DNA of 62,720 bases from CAZXWK01 sp964644675 (GCA_964644675.1 CAZXWK010000008.1:1-62720), one strand, 5' to 3'; shown: positions 7,540 through 17,094, counted from the first letter of the stretch. Numbers and translations are program-made. Notes: generated by a model not told the origin, from the letters alone.

Positions 7540-10296
7540 CTAGCGCTCCTTCTGTGCCGCCAGCGCCGCTTCGAGCACCGGCTTGGCGGCGGGCGCGGCG
7601 ACCTGGCCGCCCACGCCGCCTCCCTCGATCATGATCGCCATGGCCACCGTGGGGTTCTCGGCGGGGGCGAAGGCGATGAACCACGCGTTGGTCGGCTTGC
7701 CCTTCCCGACCTCGGCGGTGCCGGTCTTGCCGGCCACGTCCACGCCGTCGATCTGGGCCCGGACTCCCGAGCCGCCCTCGACGACCTTCACCATGATCCG
7801 GGTGACCTCCTCGGCCGTTCCGGCGTCGGTGGCCTGCGTGAATCCGCGCGGGGCGGTGGTTGCGAGCGTGCGGCCCAGCCGGTCGCGGACGCCCTGGACC
7901 ACGAACGGCGCCATGACGCGCCCGTCGTTGGCGATACCCGCCGAGACGAGCGCCATCTGCAGCACGGTCGACTGCGGCCCGGCGGGCGACTCGTGCTCGC
8001 CGACGGGCTGGCCGTCGCCGGCCCACGCCGTCTCCCACTCCGTCATCTCCTTGGGGTCGGGCATGAGCGAGGTGCGGACCGGCAGCTCGTAGGGGACCTT
8101 GCTGTTGAAGCCGAACGCCTCGGCCTGCCTGACGAGCCGCTCCGGTCCCAGCTGGACGGCGAGCTGCGCGAAGACGGTGTTCACCGACTTCATGGTCGCG
8201 CGCACCAGGTCGATCGACTTGTAGCTGCCGCCCTCGAAGTTGGTGACGGGCGCCCCGCCGATCTCCAGCGAGCCTGGTCCCGGGTAGACGCTCTGGGTCG
8301 TCGCGACGCCGCTCGACAGGCCGGCCGTCAGTGTCACGACCTTGAAGGTCGAGCCGGGAGCGGTCAGCGACATGCGCGCGCGGTCCACCAGCGGCGCGCC
8401 CGCTGCGGCCGAGTTCAGCTCGGCCCACTGCCCGTCGATGTCGTTCGGGTCGTACGACGGGTTCGCGGCCATCGCGAGCACCGCACCGCTGCGCGGGTCG
8501 AGGACCACGCACGCGCCCTTGCGGCCGCCGAGCGCCTTGGCCGCGGCCGCCTGCACCCCGCTGTCGAGCGTCAGCACGACGTCGTTGCCCGGCACCTCGT
8601 GCCCGATCGCCGCTTCGAAGACGTCGCTCCACGCCGAGAAGGTCCGCACCCCGCCGGAGAGCACGTCGTTCTCGGCGGCTTCGATCCCGGCGCGGCCGTA
8701 GCGCGGGCTGAAGTAGCCCACGGTGTGCGCCGCGAAGGGCCCCTTGGGGTAGACGCGCTTGAACGTGCCCTTGCCGGTCGGCTTGGACTCGGCGAGAACG
8801 ACGCCGTCGCGGGTGAGGATCGCGCCGCGGTCCTGCCGCGCTTCCTGCGCCAGGCCGCGCGTGTTCGCGGCGTGGTTGCGCAGCGAGCGCGCGTCGATGA
8901 CCTGGATCCAGGTGAGGTTCACGACCAGGATCGTCATGAGCACCGCCATCACCTGGGTGACGCGCGTGAGCCGCTTGCCCAGCGCCAGGCGGCCGAGCAC
9001 CCCAAGGTCGGTCGAGGTCATCTGCATGTCGGTGAGCAGTCCCGTCCCCTCATCACCTGCGCGCAGCAGCAGCCCCAGCGAGATGAAGCTGGCGAGGAGT
9101 GACGAGCCGCCGTAGCTGATGAACGGGAGCGTGACGCCGGTCAGCGGGATGAGCCGCGTGACGCCGCCGATGATGACGAACGCCTGCAGCGAGAGCGCGG
9201 CGACCAGGCCGGTCGCGGTGAACGCCGCCATGTCGGTCTTGGCGCGCGACGCGGTCGCGAGCCCGCGGACCGTGAGCACCAGGAAGCAGATGATGATCGC
9301 CGCGCCGCCGAAGAGCCCCAGCTCCTCGCCGATCGCCGAGAAGACGAAGTCGGTCGAGACGAACGGGATCCGCGTCGGGAAGCCCATCCCCAGGCCGGTG
9401 CCGGTCAGGCCTCCCGCAGCGAGGGCGAAGAGCGACTGCACGAGCTGGTAGCCCTTGCCCGCCGCGTCGGCGAACGGGTGGAGCCAGATGTCGATGCGCG
9501 TCCGCACGTGCCCGAACGCGTAGTAGGCGACGGTCGCGCCCGCGCCGAACAGCAACAGCCCGACGACCACGTAGGCGGCCCGGCCGGTGGCCGTGTAGAG
9601 CATGACGAGGAAGATCGCGAAGAAGAGCAGCGAGGAGCCGAGGTCGCGCTCGAAGACCAGTACCAGGAGCGAGATGACCCACATGAGCAGGAGCGGCCCG
9701 AGCGTTCGCGGCTCGGGCATGGCGATGCCCAGCACGCGCCGAGTCGAGACCGAGAGCAGCTCGCGGTTCTCGGCGAGGTAGGCGGCGAGGAAGAGCACGA
9801 TGAGGATCTTGGCGATCTCGCCGGGCTGGAACGACATGCCGCCGATGTGGATCCACAGCTTGGCGCCGTTGATCTCGCGGCCGATGAAGGCGGGAAGGAG
9901 TAGCAGGCCGATGCCCGCGACCATGAGCGTGTACTTGTAGCGCGCGAGCCGCTCGAGCGAGGGCACCGCGATGAGCGTCGCGACGAGTGCTGCGACCCCG
10001 ATGAACAGCCACGTCACCTGGCTTGCCGCGAGCGCCGGGTCGAGCCGCGTGACGACGGCGAGCCCGATGCCGGCAAGCACGAACACGACGGGCAGCAGGC
10101 CGGGGTCGGCGTTGGGCGCGAAGCGGCGAACCGCGAGGTGCGCCAGGACGAACGCGACGAGCAACGCCCCAGGCACCAGGAAGCTCGAGGCCTCGACCGA
10201 CTGCAGCCGCTGCGCGTCGACGAGCCCGAACGCCAGCAGCACGGGCGGCGTCGCCGCCAGCAGCAGGAGCAGTTCGGTGGTCCGTCTCGATCGCAC
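7540..10296 (-). CDS. Fused SEDS glycosyltransferase and class B penicillin-binding protein (FtsW/RodA-PBP)
   Basis: One uninterrupted 918-residue frame joins two proteins that are normally separate. Residues 1-425 form a polytopic SEDS protein (RodA/FtsW family), which polymerises lipid II, with conserved segments FQPGEIAKI, FERDLGSS, IGEELGL and FISYGGSS. From about 440 a further membrane segment leads to a class B transpeptidase with S649 (STFK), S704 (SVN) and K857 (KTGT). GTG 10296 follows GGAGGCGCGC; the phosphatase stop lies nine bases upstream. In Mycobacterium rodA and pbpA are adjacent genes at this position, so the fusion fixes a 1:1 complex. Elongation versus division role cannot be decided from sequence alone. 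Confidence 0.93.
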   Translation of the reverse strand: MRSRRTTELLLLLAATPPVLLAFGLVDAQRLQSVEASSFLVPGALLVAFVLAHLAVRRFAPNADPGLLPVVFVLAGIGLAVVTRLDPALAASQVTWLFIGVAALVATLIAVPSLERLARYKYTLMVAGIGLLLLPAFIGREINGAKLWIHIGGMSFQPGEIAKILIVLFLAAYLAENRELLSVSTRRVLGIAMPEPRTLGPLLLMWVISLLVLVFERDLGSSLLFFAIFLVMLYTATGRAAYVVVGLLLFGAGATVAYYAFGHVRTRIDIWLHPFADAAGKGYQLVQSLFALAAGGLTGTGLGMGFPTRIPFVSTDFVFSAIGEELGLFGGAAIIICFLVLTVRGLATASRAKTDMAAFTATGLVAALSLQAFVIIGGVTRLIPLTGVTLPFISYGGSSLLASFISLGLLLRAGDEGTGLLTDMQMTSTDLGVLGRLALGKRLTRVTQVMAVLMTILVVNLTWIQVIDARSLRNHAANTRGLAQEARQDRGAILTRDGVVLAESKPTGKGTFKRVYPKGPFAAHTVGYFSPRYGRAGIEAAENDVLSGGVRTFSAWSDVFEAAIGHEVPGNDVVLTLDSGVQAAAAKALGGRKGACVVLDPRSGAVLAMAANPSYDPNDIDGQWAELNSAAAGAPLVDRARMSLTAPGSTFKVVTLTAGLSSGVATTQSVYPGPGSLEIGGAPVTNFEGGSYKSIDLVRATMKSVNTVFAQLAVQLGPERLVRQAEAFGFNSKVPYELPVRTSLMPDPKEMTEWETAWAGDGQPVGEHESPAGPQSTVLQMALVSAGIANDGRVMAPFVVQGVRDRLGRTLATTAPRGFTQATDAGTAEEVTRIMVKVVEGGSGVRAQIDGVDVAGKTGTAEVGKGKPTNAWFIAFAPAENPTVAMAIMIEGGGVGGQVAAPAAKPVLEAALAAQKER

Positions 10297-10305
10297 GCGC
10301 GCCTC

Positions 10306-11454
10306 CTAGGGCACCGTCGTCGGCACGGACGGCACGGGCGTGGTGGTCTCGGGCAGCGCCGGTGTCTCGATCAGACGGCGCGACTCGACGATCGTGCGGT
10401 AGGAGTCGGCGACCTCGTAGGCCTCGGTGAGGCTCGCAACCGTGAGCGGGCCGGCGAGACGGCTCTGGGTGGCGGGGTCGAGCTCGGTCACGGTGATCGT
10501 GGTGACCTCGGCGCGCTGCGCGAGCGCGATCCCGGCGAAGCTGCCGGGGACGCCCCGGTAGATGACGACCACGTCGTTCTCGGCAGTGAGGAAGGCGCGC
10601 TCGGTGGCGACGCGGTAGGCCGCATAGGCGATGCCGCCGACGACCAGCGCGAAGAGGAGCAGCCAGCCGATGAGCGCGAGCCAGCCGCGGCCGCTGCGCG
10701 CGCCGGTCGGGTCGACGACGCTGCCTCGGCCCGAGCCGTTGCCCTCGATGTCGACGACGATGACCGAGATGTTGTCGTGGCCGCCGGCCTCGTTCGCGGC
10801 GTCGACCAGCATCCTCGCGGCGACCGCCGGGTCGCGGTACGTCGCGAGAAGCTCGGCGATCATGCCGTCCTCGATCATGCCGGTCAGGCCGTCCGAGGCG
10901 AGCAGCAGCCGGTCGCCCGGCGCCGCCTCGACCTCGTAGGTGTCGGCGGCCATGTTGGGGTCGGTGCCCAGCGCGCGCGTGATGACGCTGCGGTTGGGGT
11001 GGTAGCGAGCCTCGGCCTCGGTGAGCTGGCCTCGGCGGATCATGTCCGCGACCATCGAGTGGTCCTCGGTGACGCGCTGCAGCACGCCCTCGTGCAGCAG
11101 GTACGCGCGCGAGTCACCCACGTGTGCGAGCGCGATGCGCGTGCGCTCGACGATCGCCGCGGTCATCGTCGTGCCCATGCCCTGCTTGCCGTAGCCCTCG
11201 CGCGCGGCACGGATGACCTCGCGGTTCGCGGCGCGGACCGCGCGGCCGAGCGCCTTGCTGTCGGGGCGGCGTGGAGCGTGGTCGCGGACGGTCTCGACCG
11301 CGATCGAGCTCGCGACCTCGCCGGCCTCGTGTCCGCCGAGCCCGTCGGCGACGACGAAGAGCGGCGGTTGCGCGAGCACGCTGTCCTCGTTGTGGGTGCG
11401 GACGCGCCCGATGTCGGTCAGCGCCGCCCAGGTCTGCTTCGTGCGAGGCGTCAT
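10306..11454 (-). CDS. pstP: PP2C-family Ser/Thr phosphatase (PstP type), membrane anchored
   Basis: A 382-residue phosphatase that reverses the action of the PknB-type kinase in the same operon. Residues 1-240 carry the PP2C metal-binding motifs: ALTDIGRVRTHNED, VVADGLGGHEAGE, HVGDSRAYL, LASDGLTGMI and GGHDNISVIVVD. A membrane segment at about 258-280 is followed by an extracytoplasmic tail of about 100 residues rich in Thr/Pro at its end. The start ATG overlaps the stop of the FHA gene by four bases. This topology and position match mycobacterial PstP. Confidence 0.94.
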   Translation of the reverse strand: MTPRTKQTWAALTDIGRVRTHNEDSVLAQPPLFVVADGLGGHEAGEVASSIAVETVRDHAPRRPDSKALGRAVRAANREVIRAAREGYGKQGMGTTMTAAIVERTRIALAHVGDSRAYLLHEGVLQRVTEDHSMVADMIRRGQLTEAEARYHPNRSVITRALGTDPNMAADTYEVEAAPGDRLLLASDGLTGMIEDGMIAELLATYRDPAVAARMLVDAANEAGGHDNISVIVVDIEGNGSGRGSVVDPTGARSGRGWLALIGWLLLFALVVGGIAYAAYRVATERAFLTAENDVVVIYRGVPGSFAGIALAQRAEVTTITVTELDPATQSRLAGPLTVASLTEAYEVADSYRTIVESRRLIETPALPETTTPVPSVPTTVP

Positions 11455-11867
11455 GCGCGGTCCACCTTGAGCCGGACGCTGCCGATGTCGATGGCGTCAC
11501 CCGCGCGCAGCTGGGAAGGCGCGGACAGCCGGGCGCCGTTGAGGATGGTCCCGTTCGTCGACCCGAGGTCCTCGAGGACGGCGCCGTCGCCGGAAGGCGA
11601 GATCCGCGCGTGCTTGCCGGAGACGAAGTCGTCGCCGATCACGATGTCGGCGCCGGGCGAACGGCCGATCACGACGGGGCCGTTCACGGGTACGGTGACG
11701 CCCTTCAGCGCGGCCGGGCCCTGCGTGACCGTGACCACCCACGACCCCTCGCCGGCGCGCCGCTGGCCGGCGACGAGGCCGATGCCGGTCTTCACCGCCG
11801 CGAAGAGGAAGAGGTAGAGGAGCGCGATCAGAAGGAGCCGGCCGGCGAGCAGCACGACGTCGATCAT
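11451..11867 (-). CDS. fhaB: FHA-domain membrane protein (FhaB type)
   Basis: A 138-residue protein with an N-terminal membrane helix (VLLAGRLLLIALLYLFLF) and a C-terminal FHA domain that binds phosphothreonine peptides (VVIGRSPGADIVIGD, SGKHARI, LEDLGSTNGTILNG). It resembles mycobacterial FhaB/FipA, which links kinase signalling to septal proteins. It overlaps the phosphatase gene by four bases and starts four bases after the FhaA-type gene, so all are co-translated. Confidence 0.92.
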   Translation of the reverse strand: MIDVVLLAGRLLLIALLYLFLFAAVKTGIGLVAGQRRAGEGSWVVTVTQGPAALKGVTVPVNGPVVIGRSPGADIVIGDDFVSGKHARISPSGDGAVLEDLGSTNGTILNGARLSAPSQLRAGDAIDIGSVRLKVDRA

Positions 11868-11871
11868 GCGC

Positions 11872-12762
11872 TCAGCTCCTCGGCTCGTGGTAGACGAGCT
11901 CGGTGACGCCCACGACGATCACGTCGCCGTCGCGCAGGCGGAGCCGGTCGATGCGCTGGCCGTTGACCCACGTGCCGTTGGTCGATCCCAGGTCCTCGAC
12001 CGCCCAGCCGGCACCCTCGGGGACGAACGCCGAGTGCTGGCGCGAGGCGTTGGAGTCCGACAGGCACACGTCGCACGAGTTGAGGCGCCCGACCACCATG
12101 CGCTCGCCGCGGAGCACCACGTCGTGGTCGACGCCCCGCACGGTGATGGTCGCGAGCGGACGGTGGTAGTGCTCCTGGGCACTCTCGCTGCCATCCGCCG
12201 CCGTGCCGCCCGCTTCGCCGCCCGCCGAGAAGCCCGGCTCCTCGGCCTCGGCGTCGTAGAGCAGGCCGGGCCGCACCACCGGCGCGATGACGGGCGTCAC
12301 CGGGATGGGCGCCGAGGGCTGCTGGCCGGACGCGGGGCCGCCGGGGGCCACGTGGTCGGCGACGTCGTCGCCCAGCTCCTCGGCCATCTCCTCGGGCGAG
12401 AGCAGCTCGCCGATCACGTCGAAGCGACCGAGCTTGAGGTCGGGGTCGACGATGAAGCGCACGACCGGCCGGGTGGCGAGCGCGTAGCTGCGCTCGCGGG
12501 CGTAGCCGACGAGGTAGGTCTCGAGCTCGCCCGCGAGCGTGTTCGCGAACCCGCCGAGCGCCGCGTCGTCCTCCTGGGAGAGCAGGACGTTGTAGAGCGT
12601 GGGCGCGAAGACCTTGCCCACGCTGACGACCTTGCGTCGGTCCATTTCCCGGCCCAGCTTGCGGGCGAGCTCGGCGGGTTGGACGGGGGAGCGGAAGAGG
12701 CGGGCGAAGCCGCCCTCGACCACGCCGCTGATCCGGTCTTCGAAGTCGGAGAGGATGCTCAC
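11872..12762 (-). CDS. fhaA: FhaA-type protein: DUF3662 domain plus FHA domain
   Basis: A 296-residue cytoplasmic protein, first gene of the envelope-signalling operon. Residues 1-120 are DUF3662 (MSILSDFEDRISGVVEGGF), the N-terminal domain of mycobacterial FhaA; 125-195 is a variable linker; 200-296 is an FHA domain (MVVGRLNSCDVCLSD, SRQHSAF, VEDLGSTNGTWVNG). FhaA recruits phosphorylated partners such as MviN and controls cell-wall synthesis. GTG 12762 is the start by homology; no strong ribosome site is visible, and the leader to the divergent marR gene is about 140 bases. Confidence 0.93.
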   Translation of the reverse strand: MSILSDFEDRISGVVEGGFARLFRSPVQPAELARKLGREMDRRKVVSVGKVFAPTLYNVLLSQEDDAALGGFANTLAGELETYLVGYARERSYALATRPVVRFIVDPDLKLGRFDVIGELLSPEEMAEELGDDVADHVAPGGPASGQQPSAPIPVTPVIAPVVRPGLLYDAEAEEPGFSAGGEAGGTAADGSESAQEHYHRPLATITVRGVDHDVVLRGERMVVGRLNSCDVCLSDSNASRQHSAFVPEGAGWAVEDLGSTNGTWVNGQRIDRLRLRDGDVIVVGVTELVYHEPRS

Positions 12763-12909
12763 GACGGCAGTGTCTCGCTTTCGTGCGTCGTAGGTGAATG
12801 CCGCGCGTCCCGTGCCCGGCGGGGCGGATGCGGATCGCGAGGCGATCGGTCGACTCAGTATATGCCAGCGTGAGCGCGAGGGGCGGGGAGCGACACCCCG
12901 TTGACACTC

Positions 12910-12967
12910 TTGACGCGCGCGTCTCCCCCGATTATTGTTTCGACCCGTGAATTATTCGACCATCGAA
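12910..12967 (+). promoter_or_regulatory. Promoter and likely operator of the marR-RND operon
   Basis: TTGACG (12910-12915) and TATTGT (12933-12938) are separated by 17 bases. Just downstream is an exact short dyad TTCGA-CCA-TCGAA (12955-12967), ending 14 bases before the MarR start, where a repressor would block transcription. That this is the MarR operator is inference from position and symmetry. Confidence 0.5.
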
Positions 12968-12981
12968 CGGAAAGGTGCGCC

Positions 12982-13437
12982 GTGAGCGAATCCGTCATCT
13001 CCGACGAGCTCATCGACGAGGTCGAGGACACCATGACACGCCTCGCGCGCCTCATGTCGACTCGGCACATGGGACCCGAGTGCTGTCCGGAGTCGCTCAG
13101 CCTGAGCCAGATGATGCTCATGCGCGCGATCGAGGCGAGCGGCGCGCTCAAGGTCGCCGACGTCGCGGCGGTGCTCGCGGTCAAGCCGCCGGCGGCCTCG
13201 GCGGTCATCGACGGGCTCGAGCGCCACGGCTATGCCGCACGCGAGGCCGCTTCCGACGACCGGCGTGTCACCTTGGTGCGCCTCACCGACGAAGGCCGCT
13301 CGGTCCTCCAAGAGGCCGAGACGACGCGGCGCCAGCATATGCGGCGGTATCTCGGACTGCTCTCCGTCGAGGACGTCCGCGCCATGATCCGCATCCAGCA
13401 GACCCTGATCCACGCGATCGACAACGGGCTCGTCTGA
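12982..13437 (+). CDS. MarR-family transcriptional regulator
   Basis: A 151-residue winged-helix repressor. GTG 12982 is preceded by GAAAGG. The core helix-turn-helix is visible (LKVADVAAVLAVKPPAASAVIDGLE) followed by the wing with DDRRVTLVRLTDEG, both typical of MarR. An N-terminal Cys pair region (GPECCPES) may be redox or metal sensitive. It is 42 bases upstream of the RND pump and probably represses both genes through the dyad at 12955-12967. The inducing ligand is unknown. Confidence 0.9.
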   Translation: MSESVISDELIDEVEDTMTRLARLMSTRHMGPECCPESLSLSQMMLMRAIEASGALKVADVAAVLAVKPPAASAVIDGLERHGYAAREAASDDRRVTLVRLTDEGRSVLQEAETTRRQHMRRYLGLLSVEDVRAMIRIQQTLIHAIDNGLV

Positions 13438-13479
13438 CGCCCTCACGATCGAACGAACCTACGAAAGCGAAGGACACCC

Positions 13480-16400
13480 ATGGACCGCATCACGAGGTTC
13501 TCCCTCAAGAACGCCGCTGCCGTGGTCCTCATCGTCGTCTTGGTGACGGCGGGAGGACTGTGGTCGGCGAGCCAGCTCAAGAAGGAGACGATGCCCGACA
13601 TCACCATCCCGGTGGTCGCCGTCGTCACCCCGTACCCGGGCGCCGCGCCCGCTGACGTCTACGACCAGGTCACCGACCCGCTCGAGAAGGCGCTCCGGGG
13701 CGTTCCCGGCATCAAGCGCGTGAGCGCGCAGTCGAACGACTCGGTCTCGATGGTCGTCGCCGAGTTCAGCTTCTCGCAGGACATGGACAAGGCCGAGACC
13801 GATCTCAACAAGGTGCTCGCCACGGTCAAGCTCCCCGAGAACGCGATGAAGCCGACGGTCAGCCGCATCAGTTTCGGATCGGCCCCGATCATGAAGCTCG
13901 CGATCATCGCCGAGGACGCCGAGAACACCGAGGCGCTTCGCGCCGACGTGCGCGACCGAGTGATCCCGGCGCTGCAGGGCGTCGAGGGCGTCGGCGAGGC
14001 GCGCCTTGCGGCGGACTCCCCCGCGGTCATCCGCATCGAGCTCGACCCCAAGAAGCTCGAGGACGAGGGCGTCACCGCCGACAGCGTCATCAAGCAGCTG
14101 CAGGCGTCGAACCTGTCGTTCCCGGTCGGTGCGGTTGACCTGGGATCGAGCACCGAACCGATTCGCGTCGGCGGCACCATCGACTCGGTCGACGACGTAC
14201 GCCACTTCCAGATCGCGGTCTACCCCAACCAGAACGAGATCATGGGCGACGCGTTCGCCCAGATCGGCGAGGGAATGGGTGCGCTCGGCTCGGCGATGGG
14301 CCAGGGCTTCTCGGCGCTGGGCCAGGGCATGGGCGCCCTCGGGCAGGGCGTGGGCCAGGTGGGCGCCGCGACCGGCGAGATCGGCATGCAGGCCGGCCTC
14401 ATCAACGGCATCCAGCAGCTCCAGGGTCAGATGTACTCGCTCAAGTACGACACGCTGCCGCAGATGAAGGCGGCCGCGTCGAGCATGCCCACGGACTCGC
14501 CGCAGTACCAGGAGATGCAGGGCAAGATCGCGGCGATCGAGACCAAGACCCTGCCGGGCATGCAGTCGGCGGTCGACGGGATGCAGTCCCAGATCACGGC
14601 GTCGCAGAAGAAGCTGCAGGCGCAGGCGAAGTCGCAGTCCAAGGGCGCCTCGTCGGGCGGCGGGATGTCCTCGGGCGGCTCGGGCAACGGTGGAAGCGGC
14701 TCGTCGGGCTCGAGCACGCCCGAGATGGAGATCGGCGTCATCAGCCTGGGCGACGTGGCGACGGTCACCTACGCCCCGCAGGACGGCAGCGTCGGTAGCC
14801 GCGCCAACGGCAAACCCGCCGCGCTCATCGACATCGTGAAGACCCAGGACGGCAACACGGTTGACGTGAGCACCAAGGTCAAGGCCGAGATGGACAAGCT
14901 CGCGCCGGGCTTCGAAGTGCCGAACAAGGTGGTCGTCGTCTACGACGCGAGCAAGGGCATCAACGCCTCGGTCAACGGCATGCTCCGAGAGGGGCTGCTC
15001 GGCGCGCTGTTCGCGATCATCGTGATCCTGCTGTTCCTGAGGAACTGGCGCGCGACGATCATCGCGGCGATCTCGATCCCGCTCTCGATCCTCATCGCGA
15101 TGGTCTTCCTCAAGCAGACCGACGTGACGCTCAACGTGATGACGCTCGGTGGCCTCACGGTCGCGATCGGGCGCGTGGTCGACGACTCGATCGTCGTCAT
15201 CGAGAACATCTTCAGACACCTGCAGCGGGGCGAGAAGGCCGGCACCGACCTCATCCGCACCGCCGTGAGTGAGGTTTCGGGCGCCATCACGTCGTCGACG
15301 CTCACCACGGTCGCCGTCTTCCTGCCGCTCGGCATGGTGACCGGCGTCATCGGCAAGATCTTCCTGCCCTTCGCGATCACCGTGGCGCTGTCGCTCCTCG
15401 CGTCGCTCCTCGTCGCGATCACGGTCGTGCCGCTCATGGCCAAGTGGTTCCTCCTCAAGGCGAAGGTCCCGACCGAGCACGGCAAGGACTCCACGATGCT
15501 GCGCTGGTACCGAGGCGCGTTGGCCTGGTCGCTCGACCACCGGCTCGCGGTGGTCTCGGCCGCGCTGGTGCTCTTCCTCGGCTCGCTCGCGCTGACGCCA
15601 CTCATCGGCACCGGCTTCGTGCCCGAGACCAAGGAGAAGTACCTGCAGATCGAGGTCACGTATCCCGAGGGCAGCAAGGCCACCGAGGTCGACAAGACCG
15701 TGCGCGCGATCGAGACGGCACTCGACAAGACCGACGGCATCGAGCTCTATCAGTCGACGGTGGGCGCGAGCACCACGCAGGCGAGCATGTCGGGTGGCCT
15801 GGGCGGCACCAACACCGCGCTCACCTACGTCCGCCTCGACGAGGGCGCCGAGACGGACAAGGTCATCGCCGCGCTCTCCAAGCAGACGGAACCGCTCGTC
15901 AAGGACGGCGTCGAGATCGTCTACCAGCGCGTCGACAGCTCGGGCACGAACAGCTCTCTCGAGATGATCGTCACCGGCGACAACCTGGGCGACATCCGCG
16001 CCGCCTCGGGCACGATCGAGGAGGCGCTCAAGAAGGAGTCCGGCCTCACCAACGTGAAGAGCAACCTCGGTGTCGCGCGCAAGCAGCTCGTGGTCGACGT
16101 CGACCAGACCAAGGCGACCGAGTACGGCCTGAACGCAGCCATGGTCGCGGGCACGGTTCGCGGCTTCGTCGCGGACCAGGACGTCGGGTCGATCAAGGTC
16201 GCGGGCCAGCCGACCGACGTCGTCTACGCGATGGCGCTCGACCCGGTCTCGCAGGCCGAGGAGATGCGAAAGCTCAAGCTCACGACTCCGCTGGGCAAGA
16301 CGGTCCGCCTGTCGTCGGTCGCCACGGTCGCCGAGACGGACTCGCCCGTCGCGGTCCTCACGCGCGACGGCACCGAGTACGCGTCGGTCAGCGGGCGTAT

Positions 16401-17094
16401 CACCGAGCGCGACTCGGGCTCGGTCATCAAGCGGGTCCAGGCGACCGTCGCCGGCCTCAAGCTGCCCGAGGGCGTCACCGTCGAGACCGGCGGTACGGCC
16501 GAGCAGATGAACGAGTCGTTCTCGCAGCTCGGCATCGCGATGCTGATCGCGATCGGTGCCGTCTACCTGGTCATGATCATCGCGTTCGGCGAGGCGGTCG
16601 CGCCGCTCGCGATCCTGATGTCGCTGCCGCTCGCCGTCGTGGGCGGACTGTTCGGGCTGCTCATAACCGACCTCCCGCTCGACATCCCCGCCATGATCGG
16701 CGCGCTCATGCTCATCGGTATCGTGGTCACCAACGCGATCGTGCTCGTGGACCGCGTGAAGCAGAAGCAGCGCGCCGGCTTCGCCCGCCGAGACGCGCTG
16801 CTCGAAGCGGGCTCGACCCGAATGCGACCGATCCTGATGACCGCGGTCGCCACGATCATGGCGCTCGCGCCGCTCGCCTCGGGCTTCGCCGAGGGGGCGC
16901 TGATCAGCCAGTCGCTCGCCGTTGTCGTCATCGGTGGCCTGACGACGTCGACGCTGCTCACGCTCGTGGTGGTCCCCGTCGCCTACGACCTGCTCGAGGG
17001 CGCGAAGGACCGCATCTTCGGCGCGCGTGACGAGGAGGCGGAGGGCGAGGGCACGGACGCCGGCGACGGTGGGCTCGCACCCGAGGGCGCCTAG
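13480..17094 (+). CDS. RND-family efflux transporter (HAE1/SwrC-like) with Gly-rich porter insert
   Basis: A 1204-residue inner-membrane proton-driven pump. TM1 begins at residue 12 and is followed by the RND sequence KKETMPDITIPVV; TM4 has the proton-relay pair D568/D569 (GRVVDDSIVVIEN). The AcrB TM10 lysine position is replaced by Thr in GIVVTNAIVLVDR, as I recall for Gram-positive SwrC-like members. Residues about 255-420 are an insertion with GxG-ALGQGMGALGQG periodicity, a helical part and a Ser/Gly linker, before the normal VISLGDVATV resumes. The tail is acidic. No membrane fusion protein or outer-membrane channel lies nearby, fitting a single-membrane host. Likely controlled by the preceding MarR. 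Confidence 0.93.
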   Translation: MDRITRFSLKNAAAVVLIVVLVTAGGLWSASQLKKETMPDITIPVVAVVTPYPGAAPADVYDQVTDPLEKALRGVPGIKRVSAQSNDSVSMVVAEFSFSQDMDKAETDLNKVLATVKLPENAMKPTVSRISFGSAPIMKLAIIAEDAENTEALRADVRDRVIPALQGVEGVGEARLAADSPAVIRIELDPKKLEDEGVTADSVIKQLQASNLSFPVGAVDLGSSTEPIRVGGTIDSVDDVRHFQIAVYPNQNEIMGDAFAQIGEGMGALGSAMGQGFSALGQGMGALGQGVGQVGAATGEIGMQAGLINGIQQLQGQMYSLKYDTLPQMKAAASSMPTDSPQYQEMQGKIAAIETKTLPGMQSAVDGMQSQITASQKKLQAQAKSQSKGASSGGGMSSGGSGNGGSGSSGSSTPEMEIGVISLGDVATVTYAPQDGSVGSRANGKPAALIDIVKTQDGNTVDVSTKVKAEMDKLAPGFEVPNKVVVVYDASKGINASVNGMLREGLLGALFAIIVILLFLRNWRATIIAAISIPLSILIAMVFLKQTDVTLNVMTLGGLTVAIGRVVDDSIVVIENIFRHLQRGEKAGTDLIRTAVSEVSGAITSSTLTTVAVFLPLGMVTGVIGKIFLPFAITVALSLLASLLVAITVVPLMAKWFLLKAKVPTEHGKDSTMLRWYRGALAWSLDHRLAVVSAALVLFLGSLALTPLIGTGFVPETKEKYLQIEVTYPEGSKATEVDKTVRAIETALDKTDGIELYQSTVGASTTQASMSGGLGGTNTALTYVRLDEGAETDKVIAALSKQTEPLVKDGVEIVYQRVDSSGTNSSLEMIVTGDNLGDIRAASGTIEEALKKESGLTNVKSNLGVARKQLVVDVDQTKATEYGLNAAMVAGTVRGFVADQDVGSIKVAGQPTDVVYAMALDPVSQAEEMRKLKLTTPLGKTVRLSSVATVAETDSPVAVLTRDGTEYASVSGRITERDSGSVIKRVQATVAGLKLPEGVTVETGGTAEQMNESFSQLGIAMLIAIGAVYLVMIIAFGEAVAPLAILMSLPLAVVGGLFGLLITDLPLDIPAMIGALMLIGIVVTNAIVLVDRVKQKQRAGFARRDALLEAGSTRMRPILMTAVATIMALAPLASGFAEGALISQSLAVVVIGGLTTSTLLTLVVVPVAYDLLEGAKDRIFGARDEEAEGEGTDAGDGGLAPEGA

